Shown: one piece after another, positions 1-11,282 of the stretch
How positions within the stretch are numbered: the first letter of the stretch is position 1
Layout: each line of letters begins with the position of its first letter
Assembly: GCA_017607445.1 (NCBI GenBank)
Contig: JAEVHH010000006.1
Location: 868,001 to 932,000, forward strand
DNA: 64,000 nucleotides
Source of the DNA: Histoplasma ohiense
Lineage: Eukaryota; Ascomycota; Eurotiomycetes; Onygenales; Ajellomycetaceae
Reading direction: 5' to 3'
Notes under the pieces: model-generated
Seen by the model: the letters and a program-made list of their open reading frames with translations, nothing else
Databases searched by the model: none
What the model was told of the DNA's origin: nothing
Made by a program: the position numbers and the translations under genes

Positions 1-287
1 CATTTTCCTTGAAGATTCCATTGTCTCACAGCACCATTTTCCTTGAAGATTTCATTGATTCAGAACTTCACTGAACTTTGAAGAAGTTCACAGAGATTCT
101 GTTGTCTGTATGTCTCAGAAACAGAGATTCTCCCACCTGTCTCACTGAGATTCAAGCAAGTAGCAAGGGCAAGATTTGCTGAAAGAATGATATCTAATTG
201 ATCATTTAAATAAAATAAAAAAAGATATTAAAAAAAAAAAAACAAAAGCAAAAGCAACAACAAAAATAGCAACAACAACAACAATGA

Positions 288-3200
288 CTACTTCTCAATA
301 ATCTCTTCATCAATCTTACAATCAATGAGATCCACTGAGCACAAAGGAAAACCCATTGACAACTTCTCATCAAAAAAATGACTTGCATTATGCAAGTCAA
401 CTCCATCATCTGCACCGACAATGACCCAGAGACCTCCTTCAACAAATGATTTCAGTGTAACACTTTTATAAAATCTGATCAAATCATTGGCTGCCCTCAG
501 CATACTCTTTAACTTCTTCATGACATTGTAATAGTCATTGTTATCTCTCTGCTTCCAACACATCACCTTGCATGATCTTCTGATATAAAATTCCACAATG
601 GAATGAGACTCTTTGAGAATCTATAATGATATCAGTTAGCATCTAAACTTTCTCTCAAAATGGCATATAGTGAACATACAGTGCAACACTTTATGCCATG
701 GAAATGGCAATTATCACATGACTTTCTAACACCGGAAACAATGCATTTACACAAGGGTTCATATTCAGCAACACAGAGGCAGCCCACACAGACCTTCTCA
801 GATTTGGTTGCATAATGTGTGTCAAAGTGAGCTTTGAGGACAGCAAACTCAAGCTCATGAATAGACATGATTGTATTGACTAAACTGTTTAGTCAAAGAT
901 GGGTTCATACATCATCTATGATCAAAATATAACTTACTTTTGTTATATTCAAGAATGGATGATGAATGAAGGAGCAAGTGCAACAGCAGTTCATATAGTA
1001 AGAAATACTGATTGAAAGAAAGATGAAGGAATAGAAGCATGAAGATCATATTTATACTTATAATATGAGTGAATAACACTTGAGCAGGTTAATAACATCT
1101 AGATGAGTACATTTCTATTCACTTCTACTGCTTGATAATTTACAATTGGTTCAGAAGTTAGCAGAAGTTCTCAGAAGTTGTAAGGAATTTACAGAAAATC
1201 TATTATAGAAGATATCTAACTATTTGATACTATCATTTTCCATAGAGAAGTTGTCTCTTCCTCTGTAAGAAGAAGTTTGAACACAGTCAAAATGAGATAT
1301 CTTTGTGAATACAATCTCTGCATTTGCATTCTGTTCACCAAGTGGTGTTTGTTTGTGAGGGGTTTGAATATCAATATTCTTGTTATTACTTCACTGCTTG
1401 CATGGAGTGTGAACTTGAGCAGTTGTAGATTTGTGAACCTGTGGGCTTGGAGAAGAAGTAGACTGTGGAGTAGTGAAAGCACTGACAATAGTTGTGGCTA
1501 GAATAGCAGAGGCTTCAGCAGCAGCAACAGCAGTCAAAAGAGCAGTAGAGATCTCAGTGAAAATCTCATTAAATTGCTGAGCTCTTTTTGCTGCTTGTTG
1601 AGTAGTCATTTGAGTCAGATTATTATCTTTCACATGCCATGCAGCTGTGAGCTGCTGAGCTGCTCTCTCTTCACTGACTGAATCACTGTCTGATATCTTG
1701 ATAGATACTGCAATCTCTGCTGCTTTCTCTGTGTTTCTGACTGTCTGATGTTGATATCTTGCTATGTGAACAGCTTCATATGTGTTGTTTACAACTGCAA
1801 TTTGACTCAACAGAAAGCTGTGAAGCTGATCATCAAATTCATCTTGATAGCTCCAAGTTCAAAGAAGATTGGCAGCATCACACAATTTATTTCAATTGAA
1901 TCCAAAGATGAGTGTCTTCTTGTGAAATAAAGCAGCTATCTGCCACTGACACTGAATAGACATAAACTGTGATGCTGGCACTGAAAAACCTCAATCATGA
2001 TGACACTGTTTCTCTGCATGTTGTGTACATCAGTTCTTAAGTACTGACAACAGAATAGCACTGTGACTATTGACTTGAGATCTCTTGATTGTGTTTGTAG
2101 TGGGTGGCTGTTTGAATGCAGATATGTGGCTTGGATTGCATCTGCTGCAGCATTTCTTTATAGAAGTGTCCATTCTATCCATGTCAAATGAAAGTTGATT
2201 CTTATCAAGATATGTCAGAAGATCTTTTTGATGGTATGAGCTGTTGATAATTGTCTTTCAGTCAGTAGAGAGATTGACTTGTTTTTGTATTTCACTCTCT
2301 GTCCATGTCTTTACAGTTGTTGTTCTACATTGACTTTGACTCTGACTTGTCATATTTGATGCAATACTTTCAGCATCAGATATGTTCTCAAAGTTCATGA
2401 ACTGTGATAGCTGACTGATCTGATATTGAGTTCTTTGCTGAGATCTTTGTTTTGCTGATGATTGAGAATGTTGAAGAGCTTTCTTTTCATAATCTTCAGA
2501 GTCAAATGCTCAGTAGAAAAGAAAAATCAAGATATGACTCTTTCAATCTGATTCACAATCCCCTCACCCACATTGTTGCCAAACATCCATGATATCACCT
2601 CCCTTGATAGAAAATCCCCATACAACAGTACACTCAACATCTGGAATATTTATACTCATACTCAGTGAGGTTGTTGCCACCATGATTTGTATTTTCAATG
2701 TTGATTTCATGAACTTCTTAAAGTGATTATTCTTGTCCACTTCGGACACTCAAAAGTGAAAAAGCTGGATGATGTCATTGATGAAAGAGGTGTCAATATC
2801 ATCAGTATTTTGTCTGTTATTCTGACAAAGCTGAAGAAGCATTGATCAGAAAAACTGCACTGCTTGATGAACTTTGACAATACTATCAATAAAAACAATA
2901 GTTTTTAAGATAGATTGAGGTATGATCTTCCCATCTGTATCAACAGCCTCATTCAATAAGAAATATAGCATATCATAGAATGCTAATTTACCACATGAAA
3001 TTGAATGTACACCAATAAAAATATCAGAATGGTTAATGAAGGTTCAAATAATCTGAGTCTGCTGTGGATTATCATCAACAGAATGAAATCCAGTATTTTG
3101 AAGAATAATATCTTTATCTTTACTGCTGAGGATTGCAGAACAGTCAAATCAGACAATGTTCTCATGCAAAAGCAATCTCAGATGCTTCAGCCTGGCAAAC

Positions 3201-3850
3201 TGATCATGAAATCCACTTCACTGAGTGATAAGATGACACTCATCAATAGCTACAAGCTCAATCTTTTCTTGTAAAGTAGGGTCTTGAAGAATACACTGAA
3301 ACTGCTTGGAAAGTGCTTGCTCTGAACTGAGTAAGATATGTGTATATTCACACTGTTGAATATGTTTGAGTAAGTGCTCTTCTCTCTGAAGATTGCTGGC
3401 ACTGATCAGACAAGAATTGATAGAGAGAAACTGAGTTATATCATTTGTCTGCTGATCATCAAGTTTGTTTAGAGGAATCAGTTGAATGATTATCTTCTCT
3501 GTCAGAATTGTATAGAATTGAAGAATAAGACTCTTTCCATAGCCAGTTCTGACAATGAATAAAGTGTCATCATATTCATATATCATGCACTGAAGTATAC
3601 AGATTTGTTCTATATGTGGCTGAAGAGTGCACTTAGAATCTGAACACAGATCTTGAAGAATTTGTCAAAGACAATGCTCAATAACATTCTGTTGCTTATT
3701 GATACTTTTGGGTTCAGCATAACTCATAACAACTTGTGGCATGTCTTCAACTTTCATGGAAAGTATTTGTTTTAATGATAGCTTTTGAAGCCACTGTTGT
3801 TGCTGACTTTTGTGTTTTCTTCAATCCCTCTTGATCATATTCAACAGAGT
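288..3850 (-). pseudogene. RecQ-like DEAD/DExH helicase relic
   Basis: Read on the minus strand, pieces of a superfamily-2 helicase appear in the right order but different frames. Around 3,540 is a Walker A-like GYGKS; around 3,230 is a DEAH-box-like DECH; near 2,600-2,690 are motif V/VI-like residues (ATTSLSMSINIPDV, then DVWQQCG). Further downstream (632-868) is a Cys-rich segment (CDNC, CCTVC) followed by a 102-residue open piece (288-596). Frames are interrupted many times, so no functional protein is expected. Amplified RecQ-like helicases with Cys-rich tails are known from fungal repeats, and telomere-linked helicases are one such group. Which subfamily this belongs to cannot be settled by eye. 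The 1,391-1,810 open frame (Ala/Thr/Ser-rich, 139 aa) lies inside the span and may be part of the same element. Confidence 0.65.
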
Positions 3851-3887
3851 TGTCTGACCCAGCTGTCAAAAAGAGATGTTATGTGAT

Positions 3888-4067
3888 TGGTCCAGAAGTT
3901 GTTGAAAGATTTCAGAAGTTGTTGAAAGATCTCAGAAGTTGTTGAAAGATCTCAGATGTTGTCAGAAGTTGATGTGCTGTGTGAGATGATCAAGAGTTAT
4001 GTGAAGTTGTCAGAAGTTGTCAGAAGTTGTTGGACATCATCAAAAAATGTCAGAAGTCATCAAAAAA
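3888..4067. repeat. Tandem CAGAAGTTGTTGAAAGAT-type repeat
   Basis: Just upstream of the helicase relic, a 20-bp unit (CAGAAGTTGTTGAAAGATCT) occurs about three times head to tail from roughly 3,891, then decays into shorter GTCAGAAGTT units up to about 4,060. The same AGAAGTT word recurs near 1,150-1,180. It may be a promoter or terminal repeat of the element; no function is shown. Confidence 0.7.
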
Positions 4068-4100
4068 TACACTCAGTGCTTTGGCTAGAGCTACTGATGA

Positions 4101-4813
4101 CTGGATATGTGTTTTGATGGCAAGATCAAGATGTTGGGTGACTAGACATGATCATGATTGAAAAATTAGCAAATCATTCCCATGTTCAAAATCAGAGTAG
4201 CAGTTTTCAACGTGATACTTCATACTCACAATATATGTATTTTTGAATAAAAATTAGTTCAATCAATAGGAAATTGGAAAATTAACACTTCAAGATGGTA
4301 GAGAAATGATCTATAAGTGAGATTGTACAGTGATTCTATCTCAAACATTATGATTGGAGCAAATCATTCCCATGTTGCTAACAAACTGGAACCATTTTTT
4401 CTCAGACACTCCACGAAGAGTTTGCTGAGGATATCCCATTTAGGTTTAGTGTAAGCCTCTTGACAGTTGATTGGCTCAGATGTTAGCAGGACTTGGCAGT
4501 AGTTCGGATTGGGTTAGCTCCAAGTGGAGTGGCTGAGTTTTACTGAGATAATAGCGGAAGGTCTTTTCAAGATACCCACGTGACTCAACTCACTTCCAAG
4601 GTTTCTTTCAGTGAAATCATTTCATTGAACAACGCTGGACAACTCACGAAACCAAGTCGAGCAGGGTGGAACATGAGGCGTACCCCGGTTTTCTTTTTGC
4701 ATTGCTACGCTGTGGCCCAGCGATAGTCTTCTGTTCACGAATACTATGCTGTGATCAGCTTGCAACCCTCGTCTTTTTAGCTCTAATTAACGTCTTTTTA
4801 CAAGAACATCGCC
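4101..4813. other. Intergenic, upstream of RS-rich gene
   Basis: This is the transition from the CpG-poor repeat block to ordinary sequence. CpG becomes frequent after about 4,400. No open frame with recognisable similarity is present. It presumably contains the promoter and leader of the RS-rich gene that starts at 4,814. Confidence 0.5.
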
Positions 4814-6601
4814 ATGGATCGCGACCGAGATAGAAGGTTTGGAGAATCTCTAATCCATTTCATTTTGAGATAGTTGGATTAATATCTACAACTTGAGCCA
4901 GTTCCCACATCTTATAGCAACGGGCTAATGGTTGTGGATTTTTGCGATTCTAGATATGATGACGGTCGTCGCTTTGGAGAAAGCTACCGCCCGTCAGAAC
5001 GAAATCGTCGACATTCTCCACGTGGTGATACTCGCTACGTTCGCTCGCCCCCGCCAAGGGCTCGCTCTCCATTGAGACCCGCAGCTGACACCTGGGCTCC
5101 TGATCGCGGAAGGCCTCGCAGCCGATCACCAGTTGTCTTTCGGCGCCGTTCAAGAAGCCCGCTTTTCCGGGGAAGAGACCAGGTTTCTAGTTACAACCCC
5201 AGAAGCAGGAGACCGTCACCTGCTCGCGATATCCGACGGAGTCCCCCAAGACCACGGCGCTCTAGGTCCCCACCTCGATATACAAGGGAACGTAGTCCAC
5301 TTCCTCTAAAAAGAACTCGAGACCCTTCGCCGCTCAACAATTACCACCCTCGCTCTCCAAAAAGAGAGCGCGTCGCTTCTCCGCCTGTACGACCAAGATT
5401 TGAACGACCCTGGTCTCCGTCATTCCCTGGATATCCTCGAGGGCCTCCGCGTGCTCGGTCACGCAGCTTGGATCGGCGCGAACCGCGGCGAGAAGTTCCT
5501 GCTGAGCGGTCATGGCGACGCAGGTCACTCTCTCCACCGAGAGCGCCATCCGGCCACAACTCTGATCGTGTTTCGACGTCTACGTCACGGAGGTCATCCC
5601 CACCGTTACAAACAAACGACAGATTGAACATGCCGCGATCTGGGCGCGTCACGCGCTCTCCAGTCAATATTCCGACACGAACACAATATGAAGCTCGGCA
5701 ACCGGTAACATCTCCTGCCCGCCCCACCAGATCGCCACCAAGACCAGTAGAGCCGCCGCGGGCGCCTGCTGGTAGGCCACCGTCTCCTCCTAAGGAACCG
5801 ACTACGCGTGGACCTTCACCAAAACTACAGGATAAACCTTTGAGGCAGAGTCCTGGAGGTGGTAACGAACGGGTTGAAAGTCAATCGCAAAATGCAAGAC
5901 CTCCAGGCCCTTCTGGCACTTCTGGAGGCGTAGGCCCCTCTTCTCTTGGGAATCAGAATGTTGCACAAGCGCCAAGGATCCCCAGCCAACCCCAAACTTT
6001 CAACAAACCGCGATCTGTAACGCCGTTGTCCTCTCCTTCAACCGCCCAACCGCCAACCGGTCCTCAGGCTCGTGGAACTAACTTGTCGTTACTTTCCGCT
6101 CCAACCCGCCCTAGGGGTGGCCTTCCTCACAGTTCCACTAGGGATGGCCCCAGTCCCCGCGACGGATCTTGGTCAGGATCTGTTCGACACCACTCCCCGC
6201 CGGTGCATCATAAAACTCCTAGTGGACATCGTGCTGGCTCGAATTACGAGTCTCATCGTCCTCCTCTGTTTCGGCATAGTAGCGCGTCAACTCCACATTC
6301 CTACCCCCGTCCTCCACGTTCTACCAACTATCTATCCGGGATACCTCAAATAGTACCTGGTGGAAAACTGCTGCCATCCAGCTTGGATCCAAGCCGCGAA
6401 AAGCGTCTCGCTCAGCTAGAACTCGATAAAGAAAAGCTCTTAGAGCAGATTGAAGAAAAACAAAAGGCCAAGCGGGCTGGACTAAGGGAATGGGAGAAAC
6501 TCAGTAGGGAGAGTTCTACAGGTGCACTGAGGAGTGAGCTTGCCGAGGGCCATTTGCAACGAATGACAGAAGGTGATGGGCTGGGCGGGCCTGCTTTTTG
6601 A
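4814..6601 (+). CDS. RS/proline-rich protein (SRRM-like, coiled-coil C-terminus)
   Basis: Two exons: 4814-4836 and 4954-6601, intron GTTTGG..CTAG of 117 bp, 556 residues. The ATG at 4,814 was chosen because splicing extends the frame into a natural N-terminus (MDRDRDRRYDDGRRFGES); the longer reading of the second exon has no good upstream start. Residues ~1-220 are packed with RS, RSP and SPPR dipeptides; the middle is Pro/Ser/Thr-rich low complexity. The last ~70 residues are charged (a KEKLLEQIEEKQKAKRAG stretch) and probably helical or coiled-coil. There is no RRM, so it resembles serine/arginine repetitive matrix-type proteins rather than classical SR splicing factors. A nuclear role in mRNA processing is inference. 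It is co-oriented with ERD2 650 bp downstream. Confidence 0.85.
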
Positions 6602-7255
6602 ACAGTTTCATTAAGACAAGATAAACCTCTTCTAATTCCTGTATTTCAGAATTTCTAGCTTTTCGTGAGGATATTCCCGAAGAACATCAATTAGATTATA
6701 AGAATATTTTGCGGTCAACATTCTTTTTCCTCCGATTGAAAGGTGTTCATCGGGAGAACAGCAAAGCATTATCTCAAAACCGTGCTACAAAAGTATAGGG
6801 AGATGTCTGCTGCTATTTTTATATTCTTGAACAATGTCTCATATCTGTCTACAATGAATACACCTGTACTGCGAAGCCCAGGAGTGCATATTAAGTAATG
6901 TCTTATGTAATACACGAGTTCATCTCTGACGGATAAAATAAAATCCGATTACCCCCTAAGCTGCTCAATCCAAAGCCGCAGCCAAGTTTCGACGTTGAGA
7001 GGCTTCGTGTCAACAAGTTCAGCTTCAACAATTGTGCTTTCTGCTCCAGCAACGCTCATCACACACCTCAGATGCCCTGTTTCATGGCGTCCTCTGCTTT
7101 TAGAGAATCCATAGAATCCAGAGCCTCCTTTATCTTGGTGGCCCTTTGCCATCGCGTCGAGAGCATTGTTGATTGAAGGTCTTACTGCCAATTACCCCCC
7201 TTACAATTCCCGGTTCAGCATTGCTCCGAAACATTCTCTATCTCTCGTCGCCAAC
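6602..7255. other. Intergenic between RS-rich gene and ERD2
   Basis: It holds the 3' flank of the RS-rich gene and the promoter and leader of ERD2. An 80-residue open frame on the minus strand (6,949-7,191) shows no recognisable domain and has no ATG supported by context, so it is not called. Confidence 0.5.
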
Positions 7256-8418
7256 ATGAATATCTTCAGGTTGTTAGGTATGCGCCGGCCATATCTCCTA
7301 AGTGCTTTTTTATTGAAGTGTGTGTCCAAAGTTATGGACTGCAATTGCTCTTGTATATTATTTAATCTCCCTCAAATGGCTGACCCCTTCAAATTTTTAT
7401 AATCACAGCGGATTTCTCCCATCTGATCTCTATATTGATTCTTTTGCAAAAAATGAAATCATCTAGCGTATGAATACCCTCCCCTCCCCCGTGAGATATA
7501 CGTCGAGTCCGTACTATTCCCATTGTGGCAGCTGACTTGGGGCTTAGAGCTGTTCCGGAATATCATTTAAATCGCAAGCGTTATATTTTTTCGTTTATAT
7601 TACACGATACCTAGGTATGTTTTCTCTATATTGCGCAATCCCCACGAGGCCAATATCAAGCAACAAGTACCAAAATACTCGGCAGTCAGCGGTTATTAAC
7701 TTCTCGCTCAACAGATCTTTTTTGGACCTTCACCGATTCAGCATACAATACCGTTTTTAAACTCTTATTTATCTCCTCCTCTGCGTATACTATATATCTT
7801 ATGGTTAACGACTACAAACCCACTCACGACCCAAACATCGATACGTTTAAAGTGCAATATCTGTTAGGCTCAAGCGCTGTTCTCGGTGTAATATTCCCGC
7901 CAAGATATGAAATGGCTGAGGTATGCTTACGAAAAGCCTCCATATTTTTACCTCTCAATACGCATTTATACCATGGCCCCATGCTAATTATTTCCTCCTT
8001 CAAGATCCTCTGGGCATTCTCAATCTGGCTGGAATCCGTAGCAATTCTCCCGCAGCTCTTCATGCTACAGCGCACCGGAGAGGCAGAAACAATTACGACG
8101 CATTACCTTTTCGCACTGGGCATTTACCGAGCGTTATATATTCCCAATTGGATATATCGATATTTCGCAGACGGCTTTTTCGAACCAATTTCGGTCATTG
8201 CTGGCATTATTCAGACTATTCTCTATTCGGACTTTTTCTGGATTTACTATACCAAGTTCGTTTTTTTTTTTTTTTTTCCTTTCCTGGTTTCTTGGACGTA
8301 ACAAATTGGGTTTTGAACCCGGTCCTTACCCGTCCAATTTGAATGAGATTGCGCTGACTTTTTTTTTTTTGTTGAATCCAGAGTTCTTAAGGGCAAAAAG
8401 TTTACCCTGCCAGTATAA
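7256..8418 (+). CDS. ERD2: ER lumen protein-retaining receptor (KDEL/HDEL receptor)
   Basis: Six exons: 7256-7277, 7409-7467, 7548-7614, 7715-7920, 8005-8255, 8382-8418; 213 residues, the usual size for Erd2. The spliced protein begins MNIFRLLADFSHL and carries family hallmarks: the KMKSSSSCSGISFKSQ segment, RYLDLFW, THDPNIDTFKVQYL, ILWAFSIWLESVAILPQLFM and RALYIPNWIYRY. Seven hydrophobic segments are expected. It binds C-terminal HDEL/KDEL signals on escaped ER residents in the Golgi and returns them by COPI vesicles. The last intron carries a long T tract, and the final exon encodes only a short basic tail (KVLKGKKFTLPV), where the family's COPI-sorting Lys residues lie. All exon joins keep frame. 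Confidence 0.97.
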
Positions 8419-9642
8419 AAGGGGAGTTCTTGAGAGAGAAACGTTTAACCTGCTCTTGGTAGTATCTGAGGATATTATGAATGTTTTAAAGAAATAAGGA
8501 ACAAGGAGGTTCTGGCAAATAGGGTGTGCTGCCATTGCTAAAAGGGGGAAGAGAGGATAACTAAGCTATCCACCATGTATTATCAAATCCTTAAGGCCTT
8601 TTTTTTTTCCCCCATCCGAGAAAAAAATTTCCTTCCTCCCTTTTTATCATTAAATATTTTTGTTCTCTTTCCACATTTGAAATGACCCAATTTTGTTATT
8701 TATTATTTTAATTTTAATAACACTAACGATGGGTTTATTTATGGTGCATGTATTATGTTGTGGACTATCATCCCACCTGAAGAATCACGAGCGTAACAGC
8801 GCCGTGTAGGCATCAGGGACTCTTTCTGAGAGAAGCAGTTTAATATAATTCAAGAAGCTGTATCTATACACAACATCGGAATATCCATCACTAGACCAGG
8901 TTCTTTCTTTTTGGACAAAGAGAACACATGCTTGTCGATGCTGTGTTCCATTTACCCTTGGGACAGCAAAATTGGAAAAAAGGGGGTGGCAAAAGATAGT
9001 GGGAATGCCCGAGAGAGAACACAAAGACAAAAATAAAGTGTAAAATAGAATCTATGGACGAAATAATTGATTTGGAGAAGATAGGAGATATATTTAGTTT
9101 ATAGAAAAGTTCTCTCCCTCAACTTGTTAGTGTCTGAACACCCTCACTGAAAGTAACATAAATTTCCTTGCTCGCCCATTTTATTTTACTTTTCTTTGCC
9201 AGGTCACCCATACCATGTATTAGATAAAAATTATAGATTTCAAATAATGAGACAACTAGGGCAGGGAGCTGGAGTCAGATGTGTTAGAAACATGAAAACA
9301 TTTTGGTCCCCCCCTCATGTAGCTTTCATACGTGGCAAAAGAAAGAAGGACAGAAATAATGATTCCCAGCCAATGAAAAAGGAATTGAGCTTGAAAGATT
9401 AAGTGGAAAGGGGGAAATTTTTAAAAGAGAAAGCTGAAAAAGAGAAAAGAAAAAGAGAAAAAAAAAAGAGAGAGAAAGGGAAGAGTGAATCAAGTGCCGT
9501 ATCCAAACCTATACCGTCCCAATTCAAGACGACAAAATCCCAATATCGATGCAATCACCAAATGCTTAGCTCGATAAACTAAATATGCTGTTTGTTCTTC
9601 ATGATATCCTGTACCACGCACATCCGCGAAGGTTCTCTCTTA
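8419..9642. other. Convergent intergenic region, ERD2 / zinc-domain gene
   Basis: AT-rich sequence with T/A homopolymers and an almost pure purine tract at about 9,425-9,487 (A/G-rich on plus). No gene-like open frame is present. It holds the 3' flanks of the two convergent genes. Confidence 0.5.
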
Positions 9643-11282
9643 TCAATATTGCGAATCGGGAATCCCATTAGCCTCCTCGTACGTAGGATGGTAATCCAGA
9701 TGTGGCAAATGCATCCCCCCGCTTGGTATGCCTTCCATGGAACTCGAAATGGATCTGGGCAGCGTTCCCAGACCAGTTGGAGCTAATGGGTTGACATGGT
9801 GTTGGTACTGGCTGCTGTGGTGCAGGTGATGATGACTTCCGGGACCACTGTGGCTATTGCCTTGGCCCCAACTTGAGCCTTGGATGTGAGAGGGATACTC
9901 ATTCTGGGATCTTCCGTTTGCGGCACCGGGACGGTTGATTACAGAGTCGCGTCGGGAACCTGGCGGAGAGAGGAGCTGAGGATTCGGTAGGGTTGTTAAT
10001 TTTGGAGAGCATCTGCGGGAGTTCGGGGGTGTTAGACGTGAACCACCCCGGCGGACCTGGCAGGTTGGACAGATTTTAACGAAGCGGGAGATTAGCTCTT
10101 TCGGGACCCTATTTGCATATACAGGGTTAGTTTATTGTTCCTTTTTTACTCTTCATCTTGCCCATTTACTAATCATTATTATCATTAGCAGCAGCAGCAA
10201 CAGCAGCAGCATTGTTATTGCTATTTGCCTTCCGATTTTTTTAGTCATTGCATTATTCCTGCTGGTTCCCACACGCAACAAACATACCAAGAATACATCC
10301 TCCGAACCTGAGCTGAGGTCTTGTCTCGGCCTCCATGTTGGCATTGCTGGTGTGCTCTTGTCAAAATTTTGAACAGTTTCTCCCGAATAGCAACTGGCTT
10401 CCCTTCATGGCAGATCAACCGTTTCGACTAGAGAGGGATTCGAATATCTAATCAGTGGGAAAGCATAGATACTGGAAGGTTCTTTAAACAAAGAAGAAGG
10501 GCATACTTCAGGCGTTCTGCCATCGTTGGGTTCAAGTTTGAACATCTTCTTGACCCAAAATCTAGAACCAGCTACCAGTCAGCATGTGGGAAAATTGTAG
10601 GGTTAATGCTAGGTCTGCACAGTCACCACCTGCGTCGTACTGCCAAGGGTAAAGACGTACCGAAATTGTGCAGATTCAACGGCGGTATTTTTAGGGTCTA
10701 TGAGCACTGTTTTGATATTTCGTGCCCTTCTTGAATGTATCAAGGCTTTGTCTTGTTTTTTAACCGATAGATCCTGGACGTAACTTAGAAGCAACGAAGA
10801 TACTGCATCAGAAATAGTGTTTCTAGACTGACTATGACAACAGGGAGTTAAAATAATCACCTGGCCACTAGTTGGTCAAATTCCACAACGTCTGGGAAGC
10901 CTTCCAAGGGCGGCAGCACTGGTTCAGAGGCCATCGAAAGCTCATTACATGACTCCTGCCTTTCAATCTCAACATCCCGAAGCTGGTCTGGAAAGGCAAG
11001 ATACCTATGAGAAGTAGGATATCTTGACTGGGCGAGATACTGAGTGGGGTACGGATAGCTATGAGTCAGTTGAGAATGTTGTTGCGTTTGAGAATACACT
11101 GCATGCGATGTGGCGTAGTGGGGACCTAGATGGGAGCCTTCGGAAGAAACCGACGAAGTTTGGCTGTACGGAGAGAGCAGGTGAGTCGAGTATGAATGCA
11201 GAGATGGCTGGGAAATCCCATATTGACTACTCGGAGTGTAGGTGTAGTCCTGCTCCTCGTTAGGTGAATAACTCTGGCTCAT
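9643..11282 (-). CDS. Protein with integrase-type HHCC zinc-binding domain
   Basis: Five exons on the minus strand: 11282-10861, 10783-10661, 10561-10507, 10427-10288, 10108-9643; 401 residues. Residues 1-140 are Ser/Tyr/Gln-rich and look disordered. A conserved helical block follows (SVKKQDKALIHSRRARNIK..VLIDPKN..). Then comes an HHCC motif: H226-x4-H231-x28-C260-x2-C263, set in HGGRDKTSAQVRR and CPTCQVRRGG, the pattern of the zinc-binding domain that precedes retroelement integrase cores. No DDE catalytic core follows; the tail is Ser/Gly/His-rich and ends NGIPDSQY. It is therefore a host gene, probably a domesticated integrase-zinc domain, as in animal NOL4-like proteins and a conserved fungal family I recall. 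A nuclear regulatory role is inferred. It lies downstream of an unusually long gene-free region. Confidence 0.88.

Larger units (their letters stand above)
1..4100. repeat. AT-rich, CpG-poor repeat block (RIP-like decay)
   Basis: The first ~4.1 kb is rich in TGA, TCA, AGAT and GAAGTT words and nearly devoid of CG dinucleotides, whereas CG is common from about 4.5 kb onward. The only protein similarity visible is a broken RecQ-like helicase on the minus strand. This composition is what C-to-T repeat-induced mutation leaves behind. I did not compute RIP indices; the judgement is by eye. The left end of the element lies outside the window. Confidence 0.7.

Noticed and set aside
6949..7191. 80-codon minus-strand open frame next to ERD2
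   Set aside because: No recognisable domain, no convincing ATG or splice signals, and it lies where ERD2 promoter sequence is expected.
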